NCBI GenBank assembly: GCA_965200465.1 | Contig: OZ241358.1 | Location: 2,418,001-2,482,000, forward strand | DNA from: Azophilus sp965200465 | GTDB lineage: Bacteria; Pseudomonadota; Gammaproteobacteria; Pseudomonadales; Azotimanducaceae | Length of the DNA stretch: 64,000 nt | Direction of reading: 5' to 3' | In this document: positions 39,158-47,384 of the stretch, piece by piece | Position numbering within the stretch: position 1 is the stretch's first letter | How the letters are laid out: each line of letters starts with the position of its first letter | Translations under genes and position numbers: made by a program | Notes under the pieces: model-generated | What the model was told of the DNA's origin: nothing | Database searches by the model: none | The model's input: only the letters and a program-made list of their open reading frames with translations

Positions 39158-42100
39158 ACATGCGTTTGTTGAACAACGGCTCTAATGCCTTGACGCCGGG
39201 AATGAAGGAAGCGCCGTTTACAAACCCCTCATCCACGCCATCCATGAACTTCTGATCAATGACAAAACGCTCATCCCGTATGTAGTCCTCCTTGCTCCAA
39301 CCCGCCGTCTCTCGCCAGATCACCACGACGGTTCGGCCATCCACATTGCCCCGGTAAACTAGGTAGCGGCGCCCGTTGTCGTAATGCACCCTGCGCGACT
39401 TGACGCGCAATCCGATAAGATAGTTGAAGGTTTCCGCCACATCCGCCCGGGCGGTGCCCGATTTGCCGTTGGCGTAGGTGACCAGCCTGTAGTCGAACGG
39501 ACGGGACAGCTGCTCGACGTTGAGCAGGGTGGCGCTGTTCCGCGTTTCCCACCTGAGCATGTAGCCAATAAGGTAGTCCTCCCACTGCATGGCCGTCTGC
39601 ACTCCTGTGTCGTCGAACTTGATGTTGTTGAGTGCGTCCTCATAGCTCTCCATGCGGATGTATTTGATGATGTTGGGGCTTCGGTTCGCTTCGCACTCCG
39701 TCAATGCGCGGGCCGGTTTGCCGTCCTTCCATTCCGGTGCAAAAAACACCTTCTTCATGCGCGGCAGAATTGTGCGATGGAAATGGTCGCCAACCTCCAC
39801 CAGAACAAACTTGCGCTTCCTTCCATCCTCTCGATTGAGCCGCATGACGGCCTCGCCGGTTGTTCCCGACCCCGCAAAGTAATCCACAATGCAATCTTCA
39901 TCCTGATCGGCGGCTGCGCCCAATAGCTCTGCGTAGAGCTGCGTCGCATGACAGTAGGGAAAGTCCGTCAGGCCGAGATTGTCCAGATCCGCCTTGCCCT
40001 TCCTTGCGTTCTGATGGACGGACGTGAACTGCCTTTTTGACCCCTCGCGCAAATGCCTCTTCTGGCGTGGCTGAGTGCTCTCGTCCCGGCCGAAAAGTAT
40101 CTCACCATTGGCCAGCATTTCGCTCAGCGTTTCGGGCGTTCTGGAAAATCCGTTAGGCGGCACGGGACAAGGCTTTTCCGTTTCGGGATGTATTAGCGGA
40201 ACAAAAAACTTCTGGTCGGTCCTCCGCTCCGGCGCTCGCAGGCTAACGCTGGAGTACACCTTTCCGTCGTCATCAATATGGCGATAGGCGCGTTCACCGC
40301 CGCTTAGCCGTTTGTCGCCCTGAACCCAATCCGAAAATCTGCTTCTTGCCTCCTCAAGGGGGTTGTTTGACAAGAATTCTCGCGCCTTGTTCAGCATCAG
40401 TTCCGAATTGCCGTTTGCATAGTTGATCGCGCCGCGAGACTTGGTTCTCCAAACGATGTACTCATGCTGGATGGCTATGCCACCGCCACCCGTCATTGGA
40501 TTCCTCTTATCCCAAACAATCGTTCCGGCATTGGCAAGATCGAACCCGTCAAGCAGAAGATGCAGCCTTTCGTATTCGTTCTCGTCGATGTGACAAACGA
40601 ATGAGCCGCTCTCGCCAAGCAAGGGAATGCCCAGCCTAATGTGGTTGTCCATCATGGCCAGCCAGCTTGAATGCTGGTAGCTGTTTTTGTATAAAAAACC
40701 GCTCGTTTGCGTGTTGTAGGGGGGATCGATGTGAATGCAGCGGACGCGACCTGTGTATTCATTCCGCAGCAAATGTAATGCTTGCGCGTTGTCGCCATGG
40801 ACCAAGATGCCGTCCGTAAGTTCGCTGAGGTTGGCAATGCCGCCTAGTAGTTCGTCAACGAAGCGCCCGCCGAAATGCTTGGTGTCGAGCACAAGCGATT
40901 GATAATCTCTCAAAATGCCCATGCGGTTGGCCTGCTTGTCGTTCGATTCGCCAAATAGGTCGTCTCGCTCCTCGTCAATCCGCAGCAGTGCCCGCCATTC
41001 TTGCCACTGGGATTCACACTGGGTGATGGCAGGGTAGAGGCTTTCATCCACCGCCCGCAGCGCCACGCAGTATTGCACGTCCGTCACGAATTTGGACTTC
41101 TCCCAAATCATCTTCTGGAAGCTCTCGATCTGATCCAGGAGGTCGATGATCTGCCCGCCCGCCAGCTTCAGCAGGCGAAACGTCTGGAACCAGGCATCCG
41201 CCTGCACCTCGGTGCCGGTCTCCAAGCCGTCTAGCTGCACCACCTCGTTCTTCAGGTAGAAATCCAGTTCTTTTGTGAGGAAGCCCTGCAAGTCCTTGTG
41301 GATGAAAAAGTCCGCAGCATTGCGCCGCGTGTACTGCCGCAAGTGGTATTCAAGAAAGGTGATTGCATCGTCCCCTTTGCGATGGCGCTTGGCGGTTAGC
41401 GCTGCCTGCGCTTGTGCCGCCCCTGCCAAGCGTTTCGGGATTTCATCCACCGCTTGCTGAATGATGGCTTCCTGAAGTTGGTTCCTACCGTTTTGCGCTT
41501 GCTCCGATGCGGACATGGGGCGGAACTCAAAAGGAATTAGCACGGTGCCGGCTGCCTCATCCCAATCCAATTGCTCGTAGAGCGGGAAGAAGTATCGTTT
41601 CTCGCCCTTTACGTTGTTCTGCTCGATGTCCGCTCCCATCACCTCGAACTGCACGGTGACATCAAGGGATTTGAACCTGTAGTTTCGGAAGTGCTCTCCG
41701 GTCTTCACATAGTATTGGTCTTTGTTGGCCCAATGCAGAAGCACTTCCTCGCCGTTGTAGGGAATGGCGTAACGCTCGCGCTTGGAGTAACGGCGTTTGG
41801 AGATGAAGTCGCCATCTTCGTAGTAGCGGCTGAAAAAATTGTACAGATGGTTGAAAACGGTGGCTTCCATGCCTGCCCGGCTCTGCCCGCCGGCCAGCCT
41901 CGCCTGCAGCCTGTTGTATTTGGCACCAGCTGGCATTTCGCTGAAGTTCGGGTTCAGGTTGCCATCCCCGTCAATTGCGTCCTCACCCATCACGTCCCTG
42001 ATCCGCACCGCCGTATTCTCCAGCTCCTCCGCTATTCGCGCCTGCTCCGCCAGCACCCCCGTGGAAAGTTCGTCCGCCACCAGTTTCGGCAGCTTTTCCG

Positions 42101-42227
42101 CAATGAACTGCTCAATGACATCCCGCTTGTGGTTCATGATGCGGTAGATGCCAAAATCCAAATCCGCGCTGTCAAACTGGAAGAGTTCGCGCAGAAGTCC
42201 TTGAAATTTGTGCAGATGTTGGCTCAT
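39141..42227 (-). CDS. Type III-like DNA methyltransferase, Mod subunit
   Basis: 1028 aa. Beta-class order: catalytic H-I-D-P-P-Y-N-T-Q-T (motif IV) near residue 495, and S-AdoMet motif D-Y-F-A-G-S-G-T-T-G-E-A (motif I) about 270 residues later, with the target-recognition region between. A ~480-residue N-terminal helical region (F-Q-F-D-S-A-D-L-D-F-G-I-Y-R) precedes the catalytic part, typical of the large Mod proteins paired with 1000-residue Res subunits. Modifies adenine N6 by family analogy. First gene of the operon. Confidence 0.9.
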   Translation of the reverse strand: MSQHLHKFQGLLRELFQFDSADLDFGIYRIMNHKRDVIEQFIAEKLPKLVADELSTGVLAEQARIAEELENTAVRIRDVMGEDAIDGDGNLNPNFSEMPAGAKYNRLQARLAGGQSRAGMEATVFNHLYNFFSRYYEDGDFISKRRYSKRERYAIPYNGEEVLLHWANKDQYYVKTGEHFRNYRFKSLDVTVQFEVMGADIEQNNVKGEKRYFFPLYEQLDWDEAAGTVLIPFEFRPMSASEQAQNGRNQLQEAIIQQAVDEIPKRLAGAAQAQAALTAKRHRKGDDAITFLEYHLRQYTRRNAADFFIHKDLQGFLTKELDFYLKNEVVQLDGLETGTEVQADAWFQTFRLLKLAGGQIIDLLDQIESFQKMIWEKSKFVTDVQYCVALRAVDESLYPAITQCESQWQEWRALLRIDEERDDLFGESNDKQANRMGILRDYQSLVLDTKHFGGRFVDELLGGIANLSELTDGILVHGDNAQALHLLRNEYTGRVRCIHIDPPYNTQTSGFLYKNSYQHSSWLAMMDNHIRLGIPLLGESGSFVCHIDENEYERLHLLLDGFDLANAGTIVWDKRNPMTGGGGIAIQHEYIVWRTKSRGAINYANGNSELMLNKAREFLSNNPLEEARSRFSDWVQGDKRLSGGERAYRHIDDDGKVYSSVSLRAPERRTDQKFFVPLIHPETEKPCPVPPNGFSRTPETLSEMLANGEILFGRDESTQPRQKRHLREGSKRQFTSVHQNARKGKADLDNLGLTDFPYCHATQLYAELLGAAADQDEDCIVDYFAGSGTTGEAVMRLNREDGRKRKFVLVEVGDHFHRTILPRMKKVFFAPEWKDGKPARALTECEANRSPNIIKYIRMESYEDALNNIKFDDTGVQTAMQWEDYLIGYMLRWETRNSATLLNVEQLSRPFDYRLVTYANGKSGTARADVAETFNYLIGLRVKSRRVHYDNGRRYLVYRGNVDGRTVVVIWRETAGWSKEDYIRDERFVIDQKFMDGVDEGFVNGASFIPGVKALEPLFNKRMFAPLE

Positions 42228-42521
42228 GCATCACTTCCCTGAGTGCGCCTTCCATCCGAATCTGGCTTGCCGAGGTGGAATCGGTGGGGAGAAGGCTGTG
42301 GCACTGCCTGGGCAGCTAACCCCGGCGCGTTCGCCGCAACGCCCGCCCATCGGCATAGTCAAGCATGGGAACCCGCGTATTTCAACAGCCAAACTCGGGC
42401 TCAAGCGCATCTCCGGGTTCCCCCGCCACTGTCGCCCGCCAATTCCTCGCAGCCAGCTAGGGGGCGCTCGTCGCTCCGGCTCCTAATGGGCTTAGCGTTT
42501 TTTGCCTTCCGGCATCGTGCC

Positions 42522-44357
42522 CTATTCAACCGTGACGGACTTGGCCAAGTTCCTTGGCTGGTCCACGTCCGTGCCCTTGAGCACGGCGACATGGTAGGCC
42601 AGCAACTGCAAAGGGGCGACATAGACGATGGGGGTCAGCAGCGGGGCGACCTTCGGCAGGCGAATGACGCTGATGCCGGGGCCCTCCGCGAAGGAGGCGT
42701 CCGCATCGGCGAACACATACAGTTGGCCGCCCCGGGCGCGGACCTCCTGCAGGTTGGAATAGACCTTCTCCAACAGCTCGTTGCTGGGCGCCACCGCCAC
42801 CACCGGCATGTCATCGTCCACCAAGGCCAGGGGGCCGTGCTTAAGCTCCCCCGCCGGGTAGCCCTCCGCGTGAATGTAGGAAAGCTCCTTCAGCTTGAGC
42901 GCCCCCTCCAAAGCCACTGGATACATGAGGCCCCGGCCCAGATAGAGGGCATGGTGGCGGTGGGCGAACTTCTCCGCCAAGGCGGCGATGGGCGCATCGA
43001 GCGCCAAGGCCCGCTCCATCTGGCTGGGCAGTTCCCGCAGGCTGGCGACCGTCTCCGACTCAAAGGCGGGGTCCATGCCGTGCCGTCGCCCCAGCAGCAG
43101 GGTCAGCAGAGCCAAGTCCACCAGTTGGGCGGTGAACGCCTTGGTGGAGGCCACGCCGATTTCCGCGCCGGCTTGGGTCATCAACGCCAAGTCGGACTCC
43201 CGCACACAGGAACTGGTGGGCACGTTGCATAGGGTCAAGGTGGCCAAATAGCCCAACGACGGGGCGATTCGAAGCGCCGCCAAAGTGTCCGCCGTCTCGC
43301 CGGATTGGGAGATGGCGACGAACAGCGCACCGGGAGCGACCACCGGGCGGCGGTAGCGGAACTCGCTGGCAATCTCCACTTGGCAGGGGATGCCGACATG
43401 CTCCTCGACCCAGTAGCGGGCCACGCTGGCGGCGTAGAAGCTGGTGCCGCAGGCGACGATGGTGACCGCCTCGGTTCGGTCGAACAGCCGCGCCGCCCTA
43501 ACGCCGAAGGCGTGCTCCAGCACCCGCTCCCGGCCGAGGCGTCCTTCCATGGTGCGGCGCAGCACTTGCGGCTGCTCGAAGATCTCCTTTTGCATGTGGT
43601 GGCGGTAGTTGCCCTTGTCGGTGTCGCTGATGTCCGTCTCCACCTTGATGGTGGACCGCACAACGGACTGATCCTGCAGATTCCAGATGGAGATGTCGTC
43701 CGCCTTGATCTCCACCAAATCCCCTTCCTCCAGGATGATGAAGCGGTCCGTGACCGGCTTGAGCGCCAGCACGTCGGAGGCGATGTAATTCTCGCCGAGG
43801 CCCTTCCCGACCACCAAGGGGTTGCCCGCTCGAGTGGCGACGACGCGGCCAGGATGCTCCCGGGCCAGCACCGCCAGGGCGTAGGCGCCGTCCAGCCGCT
43901 GCACGGCGCCGCGCACCGCATCCAGCAAGGGGACGCCTTTGGCGCAATGCCGGTCAATAAGGTGGGCTAGCACCTCGGAATCCGTCTCCGAGGCGAAAAT
44001 GTAGCCTTGCTCCAGCAACTCCGCGCGCAGCGCCTCAAAGTTCTCGATGATGCCGTTGTGGACGATGCAGATGCGCCCGTTCGACTGATGGGGATGGGCG
44101 TTCACCTCAAGGGGGGGGCCGTGGGTGGCCCAGCGGGTGTGGGCGATGCCGGTGCGCCCGCCGACGGGCGCCGCGGCGAGGTCGGCCATAAGATCGCGCA
44201 CCTTGCCCGCCCGGCGGCGCAGTTGAATGGCGCTGTCGCCATCCGCTATGACGCCGATGCCGGCCGAATCATAGCCCCGGTACTCCAGCCGCTGCAGGCC
44301 CTCCAGCAGAATGGGGGAAACGTTGCGGTCCGCCACCGCGCCGACGATGCCGCACAT
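42522..44357 (-). CDS. glmS: Glutamine-fructose-6-phosphate aminotransferase
   Basis: First step of UDP-GlcNAc synthesis: makes glucosamine-6-phosphate. 611 aa. The N-terminal glutaminase begins M-C-G-I-V-G with Cys2 as nucleophile; E-Y-R-G-Y-D-S-A-G and T-R-W-A-T-H-G follow. Two SIS domains (G-T-S-F-Y-A-A, S-Q-S-G-E-T-A-D-T) and the C terminus P-R-N-L-A-K-S-V-T-V-E are intact. Lies 65 bp after glmU on the same strand, the standard arrangement. Confidence 0.97.
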   Translation of the reverse strand: MCGIVGAVADRNVSPILLEGLQRLEYRGYDSAGIGVIADGDSAIQLRRRAGKVRDLMADLAAAPVGGRTGIAHTRWATHGPPLEVNAHPHQSNGRICIVHNGIIENFEALRAELLEQGYIFASETDSEVLAHLIDRHCAKGVPLLDAVRGAVQRLDGAYALAVLAREHPGRVVATRAGNPLVVGKGLGENYIASDVLALKPVTDRFIILEEGDLVEIKADDISIWNLQDQSVVRSTIKVETDISDTDKGNYRHHMQKEIFEQPQVLRRTMEGRLGRERVLEHAFGVRAARLFDRTEAVTIVACGTSFYAASVARYWVEEHVGIPCQVEIASEFRYRRPVVAPGALFVAISQSGETADTLAALRIAPSLGYLATLTLCNVPTSSCVRESDLALMTQAGAEIGVASTKAFTAQLVDLALLTLLLGRRHGMDPAFESETVASLRELPSQMERALALDAPIAALAEKFAHRHHALYLGRGLMYPVALEGALKLKELSYIHAEGYPAGELKHGPLALVDDDMPVVAVAPSNELLEKVYSNLQEVRARGGQLYVFADADASFAEGPGISVIRLPKVAPLLTPIVYVAPLQLLAYHVAVLKGTDVDQPRNLAKSVTVE

Positions 44358-44422
44358 GCTCCGCTAGACGCCTCCCTTGGCCGTTGAGGCATTCGCCAAG
44401 CGGCGACTGCGCAGCAGGTTCA

Positions 44423-45805
44423 TCAAGCCTTGCCTTGGCGTCCGCCGGGGCGCGTCCAGCCGCCTATGTTGCGCTGCCGGCCGCGGCCCACCGCCAACTG
44501 ATCCCTGGGCACGTTGGCCGTGACGGTGGAGCCGGCGGCGATGAAGGCGCCGGACTCGATGCACAGGGGCGCCACCAGGGTGGCGTTGGTGCCGACGAAC
44601 ACGTCTTCGCCGATTTCCGTGCGGTGCTTGTCAACGCCGTCGTAGTTGCAGGTGACGGTGCCGGCGCCGATGTTGCCGCCTTCGCCCACGCTGGCGTCAC
44701 CCAAATAGGCCAGATGGCTGGCCTTGACGCCGCGGCCGAGGCGGGCGTTCTTGGTCTCCACGAAATTGCCCACCCTGGCCTCCTGCTCCAGTTCGGTGCC
44801 GGGCCTTAGCCGGGCGAACGGGCCGATGCGGCAACGGGCGCCGATGCGGGCGCCTTCGATGAGGGTGTAGGCTTCCACATGCACGTCGTCGCCCAAGTCC
44901 GCGTCCTCAACCACGACTCCCGGCCCCAAATGCACCCGGTCGCCAAGCCGCACCCGGCCTTTGAGGAGCACATTGGCGTCCATGAAGCAGTCCCGGCCAA
45001 CGCTGACCTCGCCGCGCACGTCCAGCCGCGCCGGGTCCGCCAAGGTGGCGCCCTCCGCCATTAGCCGTTGCGCTTGGCGTTGCTGATGGACGCGCTCCAG
45101 CTGGGCCAGCTGCACCCGGTCGTTCACCCCCCAAACCTCCGTTTCGTCCGCGGCGCGAACGCCCTCCACCGCAATGCCCTCGGCAACGGCCAGTTCCACT
45201 AGGTCGGTCAAATAGTATTCGCCTTGGGCGTTGTCCGGCTTAACCTCTGCCAACAGGCGGCGCAGGACGCCAACGGGCGCCGCCATGACGCCGGCGTTGA
45301 CCTCTCGGATGGCCCTTTCCTCGGCGCCGGCGTCCTTGAACTCCACGATCTTTGCAATGCGCCCCCGCGCATCCCGTTTGATGCGCCCAAGGGCGGCGGC
45401 TTCCGCCACCTCCGCAGTCACCAGCGCCAGCGCCCCGGATGCCGCCGCAGCCAAGGCCGCGGCCAAGGTGTTTTCGGCAACCAGCGGCACATCCGCGTAG
45501 AGAACAAGGGCCACGCCAGCATCCGACAACCTTGGCAGCGCTTGGGCAAGGGCGTGCCCAGTGCCAAGCTGCCGTTCCTGCCGCACCCAAGTGACGGCTT
45601 GGCTGGTGGCGGCCCGCACCTGCTTGGCGCCACGCCCCACCACCACGACAATCTCCTTTGGATGCAGGCTTTGGGCGTTGTCAATGACATGGTGCAAAAG
45701 CGCCTTGCCGCCCACCCGATGCAGCGCCTTCGGCAGCCGCGAAGCCATGCGCCGCCCTTCGCCGGCGGCGAGAATGATGACGGCGAGCTGCGGGGCATCG
45801 GTCAT
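44423..45805 (-). CDS. glmU: Bifunctional UDP-GlcNAc pyrophosphorylase / GlcN-1-P acetyltransferase
   Basis: Completes UDP-GlcNAc synthesis. 460 aa from ATG 45805 (M-T-D-A-P-Q-L); upstream codons of the longer open frame are not protein-like. The pyrophosphorylase loop is I-L-A-A-G-E-G-R-R-M, and G-T-G-H-A-L-A-Q-A binds nucleotide. The C-terminal half is a left-handed beta helix with hexapeptide repeats, including K-A-S-H-L-A-Y-L-G-D and N-Y-D-G-V-D-K-H. Confidence 0.96.
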   Translation of the reverse strand: MTDAPQLAVIILAAGEGRRMASRLPKALHRVGGKALLHHVIDNAQSLHPKEIVVVVGRGAKQVRAATSQAVTWVRQERQLGTGHALAQALPRLSDAGVALVLYADVPLVAENTLAAALAAAASGALALVTAEVAEAAALGRIKRDARGRIAKIVEFKDAGAEERAIREVNAGVMAAPVGVLRRLLAEVKPDNAQGEYYLTDLVELAVAEGIAVEGVRAADETEVWGVNDRVQLAQLERVHQQRQAQRLMAEGATLADPARLDVRGEVSVGRDCFMDANVLLKGRVRLGDRVHLGPGVVVEDADLGDDVHVEAYTLIEGARIGARCRIGPFARLRPGTELEQEARVGNFVETKNARLGRGVKASHLAYLGDASVGEGGNIGAGTVTCNYDGVDKHRTEIGEDVFVGTNATLVAPLCIESGAFIAAGSTVTANVPRDQLAVGRGRQRNIGGWTRPGGRQGKA

Positions 45806-46067
45806 GGGGCGGTGGGTCGGCGCCGAACTCGGACGGATGCGGCCATTATAGAAGGGAACCGCGTCGCCGCCACTAGGGAATCCACGAGGCAACCGCGCTG
45901 CTCGACTGGGGCTCGGCGGCGGGTTTCGCGGCCTCCGGGCAGGCCGCGGTCCGGACCGGCTTCGCTGGCTGCCCACCTTATTGATGGATGGGGGTTATGG
46001 GGGATTGGGCGACTTTAGCAACGATGTCGGGGATAATCCGGCCATCCTTCTTGATGGGACGCCAAGG

Positions 46068-46865
46068 GTGGACCCGCTGCAAACCATCGTCCTGGCGTTG
46101 CTTCAGGGCGTCACCGAATTCCTGCCGGTTTCCAGCGCGGCCCACTTGATTCTGGCAACCGAACTGACCGGCTGGCCGGACCAGGGCCTAGGCTTCGACA
46201 TAGCGGTGCATCTCGGCGCCCTGTTGGCGGTGCTCGCCTACTACCGCCAAGACTGTGGTTGCTTCGCCGCCGGCGCTTGGGGCTACCTTCGCCACCGGCG
46301 CTACGACGCCAACCTGGATCTCCTGCTCAAGATCGTCTTGGCGTCCTTGCCGGTGACGCTGGCCGGATTCGCGCTGTACGACCTCGTCGCCAAGGAGTTG
46401 CGGGATGCGCTGGTGGTGGCGGGGGCAACGCTGCTGTTCGGCTTGGCGCTATGGTGGGCGGACGGCAAGCGCGGCGAGCGGTCGCTGCTGGGCTGGGGCG
46501 ATGCGCTGCTGATCGGCTTGGCTCAGGCGCTGGCCATAGTGCCGGGCACGTCCCGCTCCGGCGTGACCATCACCGCCGCCCTGTTGCTGGGCTTTTCTCG
46601 CCCGGCCGCCACTAGAGTGGCGTTCTTGCTGGCCATTCCAGCCATCGGCGGCGCCGCTTGGCTGGCCGCCAACAACCTGCCGCAGACCGCTCAAGCAGCG
46701 GCTTGGTTCGACCTCGCCCTTGGCGCGGTGGTTGCGGCGGTGAGCGCCTACCTCTGCATATGGCTGTTCGCGGCCCTGCTGGAGCGCACCGGCCTGCGGC
46801 CCTACGCCTACTACCGCATGGCGTTGGGAACGGCGCTGTTGCTGCTGACGGCGTTGCCGGCCTGA
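46068..46865 (+). CDS. uppP: Undecaprenyl-diphosphatase
   Basis: Integral-membrane phosphatase recycling the undecaprenyl carrier for cell-wall and O-antigen synthesis. 265 aa from GTG 46068 (V-D-P-L-Q-T-I-V-L-A), matching the BacA N terminus; an ATG 29 codons earlier would add low-quality sequence. Motifs are G-V-T-E-F-L-P-V-S-S-A-A-H-L (catalytic Glu and Ser) and P-G-T-S-R-S-G-V-T-I. About eight membrane helices. Functionally linked to the adjacent glmSU pathway. Confidence 0.93.
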   Translation: MDPLQTIVLALLQGVTEFLPVSSAAHLILATELTGWPDQGLGFDIAVHLGALLAVLAYYRQDCGCFAAGAWGYLRHRRYDANLDLLLKIVLASLPVTLAGFALYDLVAKELRDALVVAGATLLFGLALWWADGKRGERSLLGWGDALLIGLAQALAIVPGTSRSGVTITAALLLGFSRPAATRVAFLLAIPAIGGAAWLAANNLPQTAQAAAWFDLALGAVVAAVSAYLCIWLFAALLERTGLRPYAYYRMALGTALLLLTALPA

Positions 46866-46872
46866 AAAGGGC

Positions 46873-47334
46873 CTAGAACGGAATGTCGTCCTCAAGGTCG
46901 TCGTCAGCGCCATCCACCACCGTGGGCTCGCCGCCGCGGCTGGGCAGCGGCCCTGCGTCCTCCTGCGAGCGCGGGGCGGGCTGCTGGCCACCGCCGGCGC
47001 CGCGGCTGTCGAGCATCTGCAACTCACGCGCCACGACTTCCGTCTTGTAGCGCGTTTGCCCATCCTGCTCCCAACTGGAGGTGCGCAAGCTGCCCTCCAC
47101 ATAGACCTTGGAGCCCTTCTGCAGGTACTCCCCGGCGATTTCCGCCAGCCTAGCGAAGCAGACCACGTTGTGCCATTCGGTGCGCTCCTGCATTTCGTTG
47201 CTCTGGCGGTCCCGCCAGCCCTCCGAGGTGGCCAAGCTGAAGTCCGCAATGGCGGTTCCCGATTGCGTGAACCGGGTTCTTGGGTCCCTGCCCAAATTGC
47301 CGATGAGAATGACCTTATTGATGCCTCTTGCCAT
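46873..47334 (-). CDS. ssb: Single-stranded DNA-binding protein
   Basis: 153 aa from ATG 47334 (M-A-R-G-I-N-K-V-I-L). OB fold with I-G-N-L-G-R-D-P and W-H-N-V-V-C-F-A-R-L; the variable glycine- and proline-rich linker leads to the acidic protein-interaction tip D-D-D-L-E-D-D-I-P-F. The ssb-uvrA neighbourhood of gammaproteobacteria is recognisable, but two secreted-protein genes now separate them. Confidence 0.96.
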   Translation of the reverse strand: MARGINKVILIGNLGRDPRTRFTQSGTAIADFSLATSEGWRDRQSNEMQERTEWHNVVCFARLAEIAGEYLQKGSKVYVEGSLRTSSWEQDGQTRYKTEVVARELQMLDSRGAGGGQQPAPRSQEDAGPLPSRGGEPTVVDGADDDLEDDIPF

Positions 47335-47384
47335 GTGCCCCCGCAAATTCATTCAGGTTCCAGTCAGTCTTGGAAGTCTATATC

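Noticed and set aside
42228..42521. 92-codon plus-strand ORF between the methylase and glmS genes
   Set aside because: Overlaps the methylase start region, has no ribosome-binding site and shadow-like composition. I see no gene in this gap.
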